64,000 nucleotides of DNA from Chitinophagaceae bacterium (GTDB lineage Bacteria; Bacteroidota; Bacteroidia; Chitinophagales; Chitinophagaceae): NCBI GenBank assembly GCA_947455215.1, contig CANGNA010000007.1, positions 1-64,000 on the forward strand. The letters run 5' to 3'. Positions 1 to 6,404 of this stretch are shown here, piece after piece (position 1 is the stretch's first letter; each line of letters begins with the position of its first letter). Position numbers and translations under genes: made by a program. A model generated the notes under the pieces. It made no database searches, had not been told where the DNA came from, and was given only the letters and a program-made list of their open reading frames with translations.

Positions 1-79
1 CTGACCCTAACAATCACATTCAACAATCATTATTTCCAACTTAAGGGGGGGCTACCTTCACTAAACAACTGTAAAACGT

Positions 80-93
80 CTACTGGTCAGTAG
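80..93. other. small hairpin in left-edge non-coding stretch
   Basis: Bases 1-199 carry no gene I can support. The only structure seen is a short inverted repeat (CTACTG / CAGTAG, two-base loop) followed by a T-rich run, lying beyond the 3' end of the CAP gene on the minus strand. It could be a weak terminator for a gene left of the window, but the stem is only 6 bp. Confidence 0.25.
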
Positions 94-199
94 AGTTATC
101 ATTGCTTTTTACCCTAAATACATTTTCCCCGGACAACAGTAGCTATAAGCTACGCCAAACGTACTGGCTGCGCCTGGCTGAAGTGCCATTTTTGAAAGC

Positions 200-1057
200 T
201 TACTCGTCTAAGGTTGTTATAAATGTATATGTTTTACTATACACCACACCATCAATTTTACAAGAAAAATTCACAGTATAAGCAGTGTTCGAATTTAGTG
301 GCGATGTGGGTATAGCACATACAGTATTCCATTGTGAAAAATCAGTTGCCGGAGACTCAGGGGTAGAAACAAAGCATTTAATTTCTTCAAATCCTTTTTC
401 TAATAAAGAAAATTTAACTTCAGTTATAGTTTGGTTGTTACTAAAAAAAATAGTGATTGGCAAACCAGCCGCATAAGAATCCCTTAATGAACGATCAATA
501 GGATCAGGATATTCGTCACATAGTACTACAGCAACATTTTTCTGATCTACAGTGGGATAAAAAATAATAGGCATCAAATTGGTATCACTGTAATCCATAC
601 TACTAGAACAATCAACAACAGTAATTGACATTTTTTCGTCTTTTTCATATCCAATCCCCACCTCCTTTAAATTTGGCTGAAGCAATGGTATTCGATGATA
701 AAACGAATTTGTGAATTGGTCAATCGCATAAACCGGATTTTCAAAAGAGATGACAGAATGTTTTCCGGCAATTTCGCCAATAATTGAGTATCCTTTAAAC
801 TCTTTATATTCTTTATGAGCTTCCAGTCCCTCCGTGATGCCGTTAGATCTATTTAATATTAAATACCTCGCATGTTTACTGCAACCATCGCTCAACTTTT
901 TGGATAGAGTCACACTGTCTAAACCAGACACCTTTCTTAAGGCATTTATTTTTGAAAGCGCTACTAAAATCTCTTTTTCGTTGCTTTGACAATAAGCATG
1001 CTGACAAACAAGCATAATTAAAGCACTGATAATAGTCGATTTTATTTTCATTTTCAT
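200..1057 (-). CDS. secreted CAP (SCP/PR1-like) domain protein
   Basis: The 285-residue product starts with a hydrophobic signal peptide ending near AYCQS (about residue 24). Residues 30-150 resemble the CAP/cysteine-rich secretory fold: an NALRKVSGL helix, a KHARYLI segment with the conserved His, EIAG, and a FYHRIPLLQP...GIGY stretch typical of the family's C-terminal part. Residues 160-285 look like the beta-rich tail often attached to bacterial CAP proteins (AYTVNFSCKIDG). No TIGRFAM-style sorting domain is visible. The biochemical role is unknown; CAP proteins are often extracellular. The gene is AT-rich relative to its neighbours and stands alone. Start: first Met before the signal peptide; a second Met two codons later is equally possible. 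Confidence 0.75.
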   Translation of the reverse strand: MKMKIKSTIISALIMLVCQHAYCQSNEKEILVALSKINALRKVSGLDSVTLSKKLSDGCSKHARYLILNRSNGITEGLEAHKEYKEFKGYSIIGEIAGKHSVISFENPVYAIDQFTNSFYHRIPLLQPNLKEVGIGYEKDEKMSITVVDCSSSMDYSDTNLMPIIFYPTVDQKNVAVVLCDEYPDPIDRSLRDSYAAGLPITIFFSNNQTITEVKFSLLEKGFEEIKCFVSTPESPATDFSQWNTVCAIPTSPLNSNTAYTVNFSCKIDGVVYSKTYTFITTLDE

Positions 1058-1079
1058 TCAAATGTTATCTGTACTGTGT

Positions 1080-1136
1080 GTCCAGTCCTCACTACCCGCA
1101 ACGCCAACGGACTGAGAGACACGGCGAGGACAGAAA
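1080..1136. repeat. diverged copy of repeat family B
   Basis: The stretch reads GTCCTC...GACTGAGAGAC...GCGAGGACAGA, matching in order the landmarks of the family B elements at 41761, 41941, 45831 and 45913, although the middle has drifted. The outer GTCCTC / GAGGAC words can pair. It lies between the divergent CAP and membrane-protein genes. Confidence 0.55.
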
Positions 1137-1245
1137 CGTTCTGGGTACATAAAGTTAAGCTACGGCAAGTGTTCATTTGATAGTGGGGCATTGATTTTCC
1201 CACACCTGTGGAAATTCTCTCTGCCTGCTCACCCTACCCTGCCGT

Positions 1246-1253
1246 TATATTTG
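1246..1253 (+). promoter_or_regulatory. Bacteroidota -7 promoter element
   Basis: TATATTTG matches the Bacteroidota -7 consensus TAnnTTTG, 22 bases before the ATG of the membrane protein at 1276. Confidence 0.6.
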
Positions 1254-1275
1254 CGATAAATCAATAAACCATATA

Positions 1276-1881
1276 ATGGCATTGACCACATTGAAAGATG
1301 ACCTGTTGCAGGAGTTCAGGGAAGAGTGCATCATGATCAGGGAACAGATGGAAATGCTTGATCCGCTGGGTACAGCCCTGCGCAAACCCGCCGCACAAAG
1401 GCTCATCAGCACCAGCACGCTCATCATTACCGAGATATTGTGTTATGCATTGTTCCTGGGCGGTATTGCCTTTATGGTGATGATGCCGCAGATCTATCCC
1501 TTCAATGTAGGTAACGCTATTTACCACTCGCAAGAGATAGGCAATAAGCTGGGTAGTGTTAATGTGAATAATTTCCTGCTGGCAGGGCTGGGCATTACCG
1601 GGCTGGCCGTTATCCTGTTCCTGGCCATAGGCCGCATGGCGCGCGCTATAAGGCTGAAGAACGAGATACTGCACGATGCAGGCAAAGACATAAAGGTGAT
1701 ACTGGGCATGCACCTGGAGCGCATGGCTGCCATAGATACCATAGAACAGCGCCATATGCTGAATGTATCGGGCATCAGCATGCCTGCCGAAAAGAACAAG
1801 GTAAAGATAAACGACGTAGCGAACCCCGGCTACGATGAGGACGAACAGGTAAGCGGCAATACCATTACGTGGAAAATGTAA
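1276..1881 (+). CDS. hypothetical two-helix membrane protein
   Basis: I do not recognise the family. The 201-residue product has a polar N-terminal helix (residues 1-45), two membrane segments (about 50-70, LIITEILCYALFLGGIAFMV, and 98-118, LLAGLGITGLAVILFLAIG) and a charged C-terminal cytoplasmic tail. It has its own -7 element and ends 27 bases before the pyrF start, so the two genes may be cotranscribed, although pyrF has a promoter overlapping this gene's end. No signal peptide or catalytic motif is visible. Confidence 0.6.
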   Translation: MALTTLKDDLLQEFREECIMIREQMEMLDPLGTALRKPAAQRLISTSTLIITEILCYALFLGGIAFMVMMPQIYPFNVGNAIYHSQEIGNKLGSVNVNNFLLAGLGITGLAVILFLAIGRMARAIRLKNEILHDAGKDIKVILGMHLERMAAIDTIEQRHMLNVSGISMPAEKNKVKINDVANPGYDEDEQVSGNTITWKM

Positions 1882-1882
1882 A

Positions 1883-1890
1883 TACCTTTG
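1883..1890 (+). promoter_or_regulatory. pyrF -7 promoter element
   Basis: TACCTTTG fits TAnnTTTG and lies 18 bases before the ATG at 1909. Its last three bases form the in-frame TTG at 1888, which argues against that TTG being the start codon. Confidence 0.65.
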
Positions 1891-1908
1891 CCGCCACAAC
1901 GCAAACAA

Positions 1909-2709
1909 ATGAACAGGCAACAACTTAAAGACAACATCTTCGGTAAAAGATCGGTATTGTGTGTAGGGCTGGATACAGACCTTTCTAAAATACCGGTACA
2001 CCTGCTCAACGATGAAGATCCTGTTTTTGCGTTCAACAAAGCCATCATTGATGCTACCAAAGACTTTGCTGTATCGTACAAGCTGAACACTGCTTTCTAC
2101 GAAGCGCAGGGCATAAAGGGCTGGATAAGCATGGAGAAAACGCTCAACTACATCCCCAAAGATATCTTTACCATAGCCGATGCCAAGCGCGGCGATATAG
2201 GCAATACGTCTGAACAGTATGCGCGTACGTTCTTCCACACCTACCCTTTTGACAGTGTGACCGTGGCCCCTTATATGGGCAGCGACAGTGTACAGCCCTT
2301 CCTGGGTTTTGAAGATAAATGGGCCATTGTGCTGGGTCTTACCAGCAATGCCGGCAGTGCCGACTTCCAGCTGCAGCCCAGCGGCAAAGAGATGATGTAC
2401 CAGCGTGTACTGAAAACCGTAGCATCGTGGGGAACGCCTGACAACATCATGTTCGTGATAGGTGCTACCCGCAAAGAGCAATTGCAGGAAGTAAGGCAGT
2501 TGCTGCCCAAACACTTCTTCCTGGTGCCGGGCGTAGGCGCACAGGGCGGCGATGTGGACACTGTATGCCGCAATGCCATGAACGATGATGCCGGCCTGCT
2601 CATCAATGTATCGCGCGGGGTTATTTATGTATCGGGCAAGGAAGATTTTGCTGATAAGGCACACGAGGCTGCAAAGCAGTACCAGAAGGAAATGAGTGTT
2701 TTTTTCTAA
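1909..2709 (+). CDS. pyrF: orotidine 5'-phosphate decarboxylase
   Basis: Catalyses decarboxylation of OMP to UMP, the last step of de novo pyrimidine synthesis, in the cytoplasm. The product (266 residues from the ATG at 1909) is of the longer type 2 OMPDC kind. Visible motifs are LCVGLDTDLSKIP near the N-terminus, the catalytic FTIADAKRGDIGNT block (Asp-x-Lys-x-x-Asp), VAPYMGSDSVQPFL, and the phosphate-binding end LINVSRGVIYV. The ATG was chosen because the upstream in-frame TTG overlaps the promoter and the added residues resemble no part of the family. Confidence 0.95.
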   Translation: MNRQQLKDNIFGKRSVLCVGLDTDLSKIPVHLLNDEDPVFAFNKAIIDATKDFAVSYKLNTAFYEAQGIKGWISMEKTLNYIPKDIFTIADAKRGDIGNTSEQYARTFFHTYPFDSVTVAPYMGSDSVQPFLGFEDKWAIVLGLTSNAGSADFQLQPSGKEMMYQRVLKTVASWGTPDNIMFVIGATRKEQLQEVRQLLPKHFFLVPGVGAQGGDVDTVCRNAMNDDAGLLINVSRGVIYVSGKEDFADKAHEAAKQYQKEMSVFF

Positions 2710-2760
2710 GGCAGATTACCAGTGTATCTTTCGCTCTTACAGAGCTTGAACCACCTTATA

Positions 2761-2791
2761 TAATGGCCCGGGACTTCATCCCGGGCTATTA
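2761..2791. terminator. hairpin, probable pyrF terminator
   Basis: GCCCGGGA / TCCCGGGC arms with a 5-base loop, extended by A/T pairs on both sides, 52 bases after the pyrF stop. It is nearly symmetric, so it could act on both strands. Confidence 0.55.
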
Positions 2792-2888
2792 TCTTTCGGT
2801 CTTTCAGACCGATGCTCTGCAAATGATCCAAACGTCTCGTTTTATACTACGCCCCTGCAATCCAATCGTGTTAGAAAAGAAACAAAGT

Positions 2889-3005
2889 GCCGCTGTCCTG
2901 TCTTCAGACTGACAGCCCACATGCGGACCTATTCTTTTTTTAGTGCAAGAAACTGTGCTTACTAAACCCACCCGATAGCTGTCAGTCTGAAGACAGGACA
3001 GCGGC
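2889..3005. repeat. family A palindromic repeat, copy 1
   Basis: Two perfectly complementary 28-base arms (2889-2916 and 2978-3005) flank a 61-base centre. The arms begin GCCGCTGTCCTG and end CAGGACAGCGGC; the same arms recur at 19437, 44649, 45521 and 46041. The centre keeps CCACATGCGGAC next to the left arm and CCCGATA next to the right arm, while the middle varies. No duplicated target bases are evident. Confidence 0.9.
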
Positions 3006-3094
3006 TGTTATAAATCCCCAAGGTAGTGGTTCAGGCTCCACCGGATTTAGCTTTTGAAATTTGGTTCTTGTATTTTGGCGTTTACCCGAAAGGG

Positions 3095-3925
3095 TTACCA
3101 CCTTCTGCCGTACTGGAAGGAAACAAACAGATCGATGAAGTTAGTGACCGTTTTTTCGTTGGCCATGAGCGCTATGGGTTGCGAGTAGAATTCGGCATTG
3201 ACGCCGGCTTCTACACCCAGTACGTTCTTACGGTTAGTAGAGAAGTCGAAATGCAGTGCCGACTTTACATGTCCGCCGGGGATGAAGACCATCTCGCCCA
3301 GGCCCTTGCTGAAGCCACCTGCACCACGGATCACATTACGGTTAAGGAAATCGTCCTTATCTACATCGGAGTATTTGATAGCGTTGGAGCCGCTTACAAC
3401 TACGTAGTATGGCTTTTGCATCCCCAGCGAAAAACCGAGTGTATTGGCCCAATGGATAGATACACAGCCCGGATCGGGCTTGCCGGCTATCAGCTTACGG
3501 AAACCTGCACCTAGTTTTAAGGCGTAAAAATTATTGATCTTGCCGTATATGTAGTTGCTGCTGCCTTTGTTGGTGAGTGTTTGGGCAGCTACTTTTTGCT
3601 CTTTAGGGTCTTTCTTTTCTGTGAATTCGGCCTGCAGATACATCAAGTTATAAAACATATCGGCCTTCTTCAGGTCGGCAGCTTTAGCCTTGCCATAGTC
3701 TGTAAAGAAGCTCCAGCCGTTGGTGTTCAGGCGCATACCAAAACTCATCTCGTGCAGTATAGGCTTTACCTTTGGCGCCTTTAATTTTACCGGTGGCGGA
3801 GGTGGAGGTGCCTGCTGCACTGTTTTGGTAGAGTCTGAAGAGAAGGTGATCTGCTGGGCATGCGCAGCACTACCGACCAATGCCAGTACCGCTATTACCC
3901 GTAAAGATCTTTTTATGCAGACCAT
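3095..3925 (-). CDS. probable outer-membrane beta-barrel protein
   Basis: The 276-residue product has a signal peptide (cleavage near AHAQQ, residue 24), a proline-rich linker with six consecutive prolines (residues 40-46), then a region rich in alternating aromatic strands ending in FVSFQYGRRW, a typical C-terminal strand of an outer-membrane barrel. I cannot assign a family. It is transcribed towards pyrF and stands alone; the repeat-bearing gap separates it from pyrF. A structural or small-porin role is inference only. Confidence 0.55.
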   Translation of the reverse strand: MVCIKRSLRVIAVLALVGSAAHAQQITFSSDSTKTVQQAPPPPPPVKLKAPKVKPILHEMSFGMRLNTNGWSFFTDYGKAKAADLKKADMFYNLMYLQAEFTEKKDPKEQKVAAQTLTNKGSSNYIYGKINNFYALKLGAGFRKLIAGKPDPGCVSIHWANTLGFSLGMQKPYYVVVSGSNAIKYSDVDKDDFLNRNVIRGAGGFSKGLGEMVFIPGGHVKSALHFDFSTNRKNVLGVEAGVNAEFYSQPIALMANEKTVTNFIDLFVSFQYGRRW

Positions 3926-3977
3926 AAATATGTATCTTCTACACCTTTTAATTACTTCAGAATCTAAATTACAACTT

Positions 3978-3985
3978 TATCTTTG
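3978..3985 (+). promoter_or_regulatory. -7 element of the OsmC gene
   Basis: TATCTTTG fits TAnnTTTG. It overlaps the upstream in-frame TTG at 3983, supporting the later ATG at 4028 as the start. Confidence 0.6.
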
Positions 3986-4027
3986 AATAACGATAATACA
4001 TCCAATTTTAACAAAAACAAACGAGCC

Positions 4028-4438
4028 ATGACAGCTAAAGTAGTCTATACCGGTCAGTTACGTACATCAGCCACCCACCTGCGTTCCGGCAGCATCATAG
4101 AGACAGACGCACCAGTAGACAACCACGGCAAGGGCGAGCGATTCTCCCCTACCGACCTGGTGGCCACAGCACTGGCATCGTGCATGGTAACCACTATGGG
4201 CATTGCCTGCGATGTGCATGGCATCAACATAGAGGGGGTGACCTGTGAAGTAGAGAAAATAATGGCTGCCGATCCGCGCCGCATCAGCGAGATAAAGGTG
4301 AATATGAGTTTTCCGGAGAGCGGGCCGTATACCGATAAAGAGAAGAAGATAATAGAAACAGCCGCCCGCAACTGCCCGGTGGTAGTGAGCCTGCACCCCG
4401 ACTGCAAAAAGACACTGAACATTATCTGGCCTGAATAA
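4028..4438 (+). CDS. OsmC/Ohr family protein
   Basis: OsmC-family proteins reduce organic hydroperoxides through two cysteines in the cytoplasm. The 136-residue product begins MTAKVVYTGQLR and carries both family cysteines, in ALASCMVTTMG (helix) and RNCPVVVSLHPDC, plus the FSPTDLVATAL segment. It is closest to the OsmC/YhfA-like branch rather than Ohr proper, judged by eye. Start: the ATG 43 bases after the -7 element; an upstream TTG would put 15 unlike residues in front. A strong terminator follows, so it is a single-gene unit. Confidence 0.85.
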   Translation: MTAKVVYTGQLRTSATHLRSGSIIETDAPVDNHGKGERFSPTDLVATALASCMVTTMGIACDVHGINIEGVTCEVEKIMAADPRRISEIKVNMSFPESGPYTDKEKKIIETAARNCPVVVSLHPDCKKTLNIIWPE

Positions 4439-4470
4439 ATGACCAGCTATTGATGAACTATTGATACAAA

Positions 4471-4500
4471 AGCCCGGGAACGTTCCCGGGCTTATTTTTT
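4471..4500 (+). terminator. rho-independent terminator of the OsmC gene
   Basis: A self-complementary run, AGCCCGGGAACGTTCCCGGGCT, followed by TATTTTTT. The T tract ends exactly where the csbD-like remnant begins. Confidence 0.85.
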
Positions 4501-4584
4501 ACAGCGACTTAAGCCAATCAACCACTTCATCGCGGGTTTTGCCTAGCTTTTGCTGCAGGCGGCCCAGCATTTCATCATCTTTGC
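4499..4584 (-). pseudogene. truncated csbD 3' end (remnant)
   Basis: Read on the minus strand, these bases encode about 28 residues ([20 protein letters not shown] and following) ending in the same stop as the intact csbD at 5344-5529. The two stretches differ at 4 of 86 positions, and similarity stops abruptly at 4584, just before the promoter of the TA pair. There is no start codon or N-terminal half. It forms a direct repeat with 5344-5429 and brackets the TA module. Confidence 0.85.
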
Positions 4585-4587
4585 TGA

Positions 4588-4603
4588 TAAATTTGTAAAT
4601 TTG
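4588..4603 (+). promoter_or_regulatory. tandem -7 elements of the TA operon
   Basis: TAAATTTG occurs twice in a row (4588-4595 and 4596-4603), both matching TAnnTTTG. The second ends 17 bases before the antitoxin ATG. The repeated octamers could also serve as antitoxin-binding sites (inference). Confidence 0.55.
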
Positions 4604-4620
4604 AATAAACAGAAATAGTG

Positions 4621-4869
4621 ATGACGGCTACGGAAATATTAAGAGCAGAAGTTAAAAAATACATCGATCTGGCTGATGAAAATTCTCTGCGTAGGGTACA
4701 GGCCATTTTAGAAATTGACCAAAGTAAAAACTGGTGGGACGATGTAAGTTTTGTGAACGAAATGGAAGCGAGATATGAAGCAGTTGAAAATGGCTCTGAT
4801 AAGGGTGTTACATTGGAAGAATTAAATGCCGCATTTGATTCAGAGAGGAAGAGACGATATGGAAAATAG
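4621..4869 (+). CDS. antitoxin-like protein of a ParE/RelE TA pair
   Basis: An 82-residue acidic protein ([20 protein letters not shown]...[17 protein letters not shown]). It is predicted all-helical and resembles the short, promoter-proximal antitoxins found beside ParE-like toxins in Bacteroidota, ending in an EELNAAF-type helix likely to pack on the toxin. The ATG at 4621 is preferred over the adjacent GTG at 4618. The next gene starts inside its last codons, as expected for a TA operon. Family name not assigned; role inferred from partner and layout. Confidence 0.75.
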   Translation: MTATEILRAEVKKYIDLADENSLRRVQAILEIDQSKNWWDDVSFVNEMEARYEAVENGSDKGVTLEELNAAFDSERKRRYGK

Positions 4870-5167
4870 TGCCCTATTTAAATTAGTATTGTCTGACAGA
4901 GCAAAGCAGGAACTACTTCAAGCATACAATTGGTATGAAGACCAGCAATTTGGCTTAGGCGACAGATTTAGAGCAACAGCACTTGATAGAATAAACAAGA
5001 TCCTGCAAAATCCTGAGTTGTTTTCCACCAAGCATGGCCTGTTTCGGGAGGTGAGAGTAGCAGTATTTCCTTATGTTATTGTGTATAAAATAAACAAAAA
5101 GAAAAAGCGAATCGTTATTACCTCTGTTTTTCATACATCATTAAATCCTGCAAAAAAATACAAGTAA
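4859..5167 (+). CDS. RelE/ParE family toxin
   Basis: A 102-residue basic protein of the RelE/ParE fold. Visible landmarks are LSDRAKQELLQAYNWYEDQQ at the N-terminus, the FRATALDRINKI helix, and the strand pair REVRVAVFPYVIVYKI followed by RIVITSVFHTSLNPAKKY, where the family's conserved Arg and the closing His/aromatic strand lie. Such toxins poison gyrase (ParE) or cleave mRNA on ribosomes (RelE); which applies cannot be told here. The ATG at 4859 overlaps the antitoxin end by 11 bases; a more distal in-frame start at 4826 would lie deep inside the antitoxin gene. Confidence 0.85.
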   Translation: MENSALFKLVLSDRAKQELLQAYNWYEDQQFGLGDRFRATALDRINKILQNPELFSTKHGLFREVRVAVFPYVIVYKINKKKKRIVITSVFHTSLNPAKKYK

Positions 5168-5213
5168 CCCCAATTAGACGTTAAAGACCGGCACGCCTGT
5201 TGAGCCTCACCCC

Positions 5214-5236
5214 GGCCCTCTCCAAAGGAGAGGGAG
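5214..5236. repeat. small dispersed-type hairpin
   Basis: CCCTCTCC / GGAGAGGG arms around an AAA loop, within a CTCACCCCGGCCCTCTCC context, a form that recurs in many bacterial intergenic regions. It lies between the TA pair and csbD and could stop transcription of the toxin gene. Confidence 0.5.
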
Positions 5237-5295
5237 GTATTAGGTACCTTTTACGATGCCCATTTTTGATGTATAACTGGTATAACCCCAACTAA

Positions 5296-5326
5296 AAGGC
5301 CGGGAACATTGCTCCCGGCCATAAAA
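5296..5326 (-). terminator. csbD terminator hairpin
   Basis: GGCCGGGA... / ...TCCCGGCC arms in a convergent position, about 18 bases beyond the csbD stop on the minus strand. Confidence 0.55.
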
Positions 5327-5343
5327 CCTTTAAAAAATCCTAC

Positions 5344-5529
5344 TTACAGCGACTTAAGCCAATCTACGACTTCATCGCGGGTTTTGCCCAGCTTTTGCTG
5401 CAGGCGGCCCAGCAGTTCATCATCTTTGCCTTCTTCGTATTTCAGATCGTCGTCGGTAAGGTCGGCATGGGCTTGTTTTACTTTGCCCTTCATTTCGTTC
5501 CACTTACCTTTTAATTCCAGTTTGTCCAT
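5344..5529 (-). CDS. csbD: CsbD family stress-response protein
   Basis: A 61-residue hydrophilic helical protein beginning [20 protein letters not shown], the hallmark of the CsbD family, and ending [10 protein letters not shown]. CsbD-like proteins are general-stress proteins without a known reaction. The inner Met was chosen because family members start with this motif; an upstream Met at 5550 would add seven unrelated residues. Its 3' half is duplicated at 4499-4584, on the far side of the TA module. Confidence 0.9.
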   Translation of the reverse strand: MDKLELKGKWNEMKGKVKQAHADLTDDDLKYEEGKDDELLGRLQQKLGKTRDEVVDWLKSL

Positions 5530-5607
5530 GGTGTTTAAAATTTTTACCAAGTCGTTTATAAAACCGTGCCATCTTCAGTAATGCTATCTATTACCACCTG
5601 TTTTGCA

Positions 5608-5615
5608 TAATTTTG
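5608..5615 (+). promoter_or_regulatory. -7 element of the SRPBCC gene
   Basis: TAATTTTG fits TAnnTTTG. It ends only 9 bases before the ATG at 5625, so the transcript should be leaderless or nearly so. Confidence 0.6.
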
Positions 5616-5624
5616 CCGCTTCAT

Positions 5625-6170
5625 ATGTTCACAAAGAAATTCATTCGTTTTTGCCTGGCACTGGTAGGTATTGTAGTTGCAGCCCTGCTCATCCTGGGTA
5701 TTTTTCAGCCACACGATATCACCGTTTCCCGCTCCGTGACCATCAATGCCCCTAAAGAAGTGGTGTTTGAACAGATGGTGAAATTCAAAAACTGGCCCAA
5801 CTGGAGCCCATGGAGCAGGCTGGATACCAGCATGAAGAATGAGTTTACCGGCACCGATGGAGCACCCGGCAGCACCTACCACTGGATAGGCGACGAGCAC
5901 AAAACGGGCGAAGCGATAATAAAGAACACGGCCGTTAATGGCAACGAGCTACAGTTCACCTTTACGTTGGTGAAGCCCGGTAATATGGAAGCCAATGGCA
6001 GCCTGAGGGCCGACGATGCACCGGGCGGCTGCAAAGCTACCATGAGCTTTACCAACCACTACGCTTACCCCTGGAATGCACTGGTGTTCCTCACCAACCT
6101 GGAAAAGACCATAGGCCCCGACCTGGAGAAGGCGGTGAATAACATAAAGGCTGTGGCGGAGAAGAAATAA
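5625..6170 (+). CDS. SRPBCC (START-like) domain protein with N-terminal membrane anchor
   Basis: The 181-residue product has one N-terminal membrane helix (residues 6-25, IRFCLALVGIVVAALLILGI) and then a polyketide-cyclase-like SRPBCC domain (residues 33-178): the SVTINAPKEVVFEQMVKFKNWPNWSPW opening is characteristic. These domains form a hydrophobic ligand cavity; the ligand here is unknown. The TTG at 5613 is rejected as a start because it is part of the promoter. The domain probably faces the periplasm or cell surface. Confidence 0.85.
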   Translation: MFTKKFIRFCLALVGIVVAALLILGIFQPHDITVSRSVTINAPKEVVFEQMVKFKNWPNWSPWSRLDTSMKNEFTGTDGAPGSTYHWIGDEHKTGEAIIKNTAVNGNELQFTFTLVKPGNMEANGSLRADDAPGGCKATMSFTNHYAYPWNALVFLTNLEKTIGPDLEKAVNNIKAVAEKK

Positions 6171-6171
6171 T

Positions 6172-6391
6172 CCAAAGTCAAAAGTAGTAAGTCATAAGTC
6201 AAAAGTAGCACTTCGAAAGTACGGACTCGTGAGCAGAATGCGGCTATGCAGGAATGGGGCAATGTGCTATACACTGACATAAATATAATTCTACAACTAC
6301 AGCTTACGACTTGCGACGTATTACTTACGACTTATCCCCACAACCTTGTTGTTTCAGCACAGCTTTAGACTTGCGACTTACGACTTTAGAC
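6172..6391. repeat. cluster of AAGTCGTAAGTC-type repeats before lysS
   Basis: Forward copies (AAGTCAAAAGTAGTAAGTC near 6176 and again near 6194) face reverse-complement copies (GACTTGCGAC, TTACTTACGACTT near 6306-6337, GACTTGCGACTTACGACTTT near 6369-6388). The arrangement makes long imperfect hairpins across the 234-base gap. Similar words appear at 56081-56096. Confidence 0.6.
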
Positions 6392-6399
6392 TATATTTG
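6392..6399 (+). promoter_or_regulatory. lysS -7 promoter element
   Basis: TATATTTG fits TAnnTTTG, five bases before the lysS ATG, implying a leaderless or very short-leader mRNA. Confidence 0.6.
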
Positions 6400-6404
6400 C
6401 ACCC

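Larger units (their letters stand above)
2710..3094. other. intergenic region with hairpins and a family A repeat
   Basis: This 385-base gap between pyrF and the convergent outer-membrane protein gene holds no supported gene. It contains a strong GC hairpin (2766-2786), a second small hairpin (TCGGTC/GACCGA near 2795-2812) and family A palindrome copy 1 (2889-3005). Bases 3006-3094 show nothing further. Confidence 0.6.

Noticed and set aside
1888-1908. TTG start for pyrF (and similar TTG starts at 3983 and 5613)
   Set aside because: Each TTG is the end of a TAnnTTTG promoter element, so it lies upstream of the transcript start or very near it.
1261-2664. 467-residue open frame antisense to pyrF
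   Set aside because: No family features and His/Tyr-rich residue mix typical of the reverse strand of a coding gene; pyrF itself is certain.
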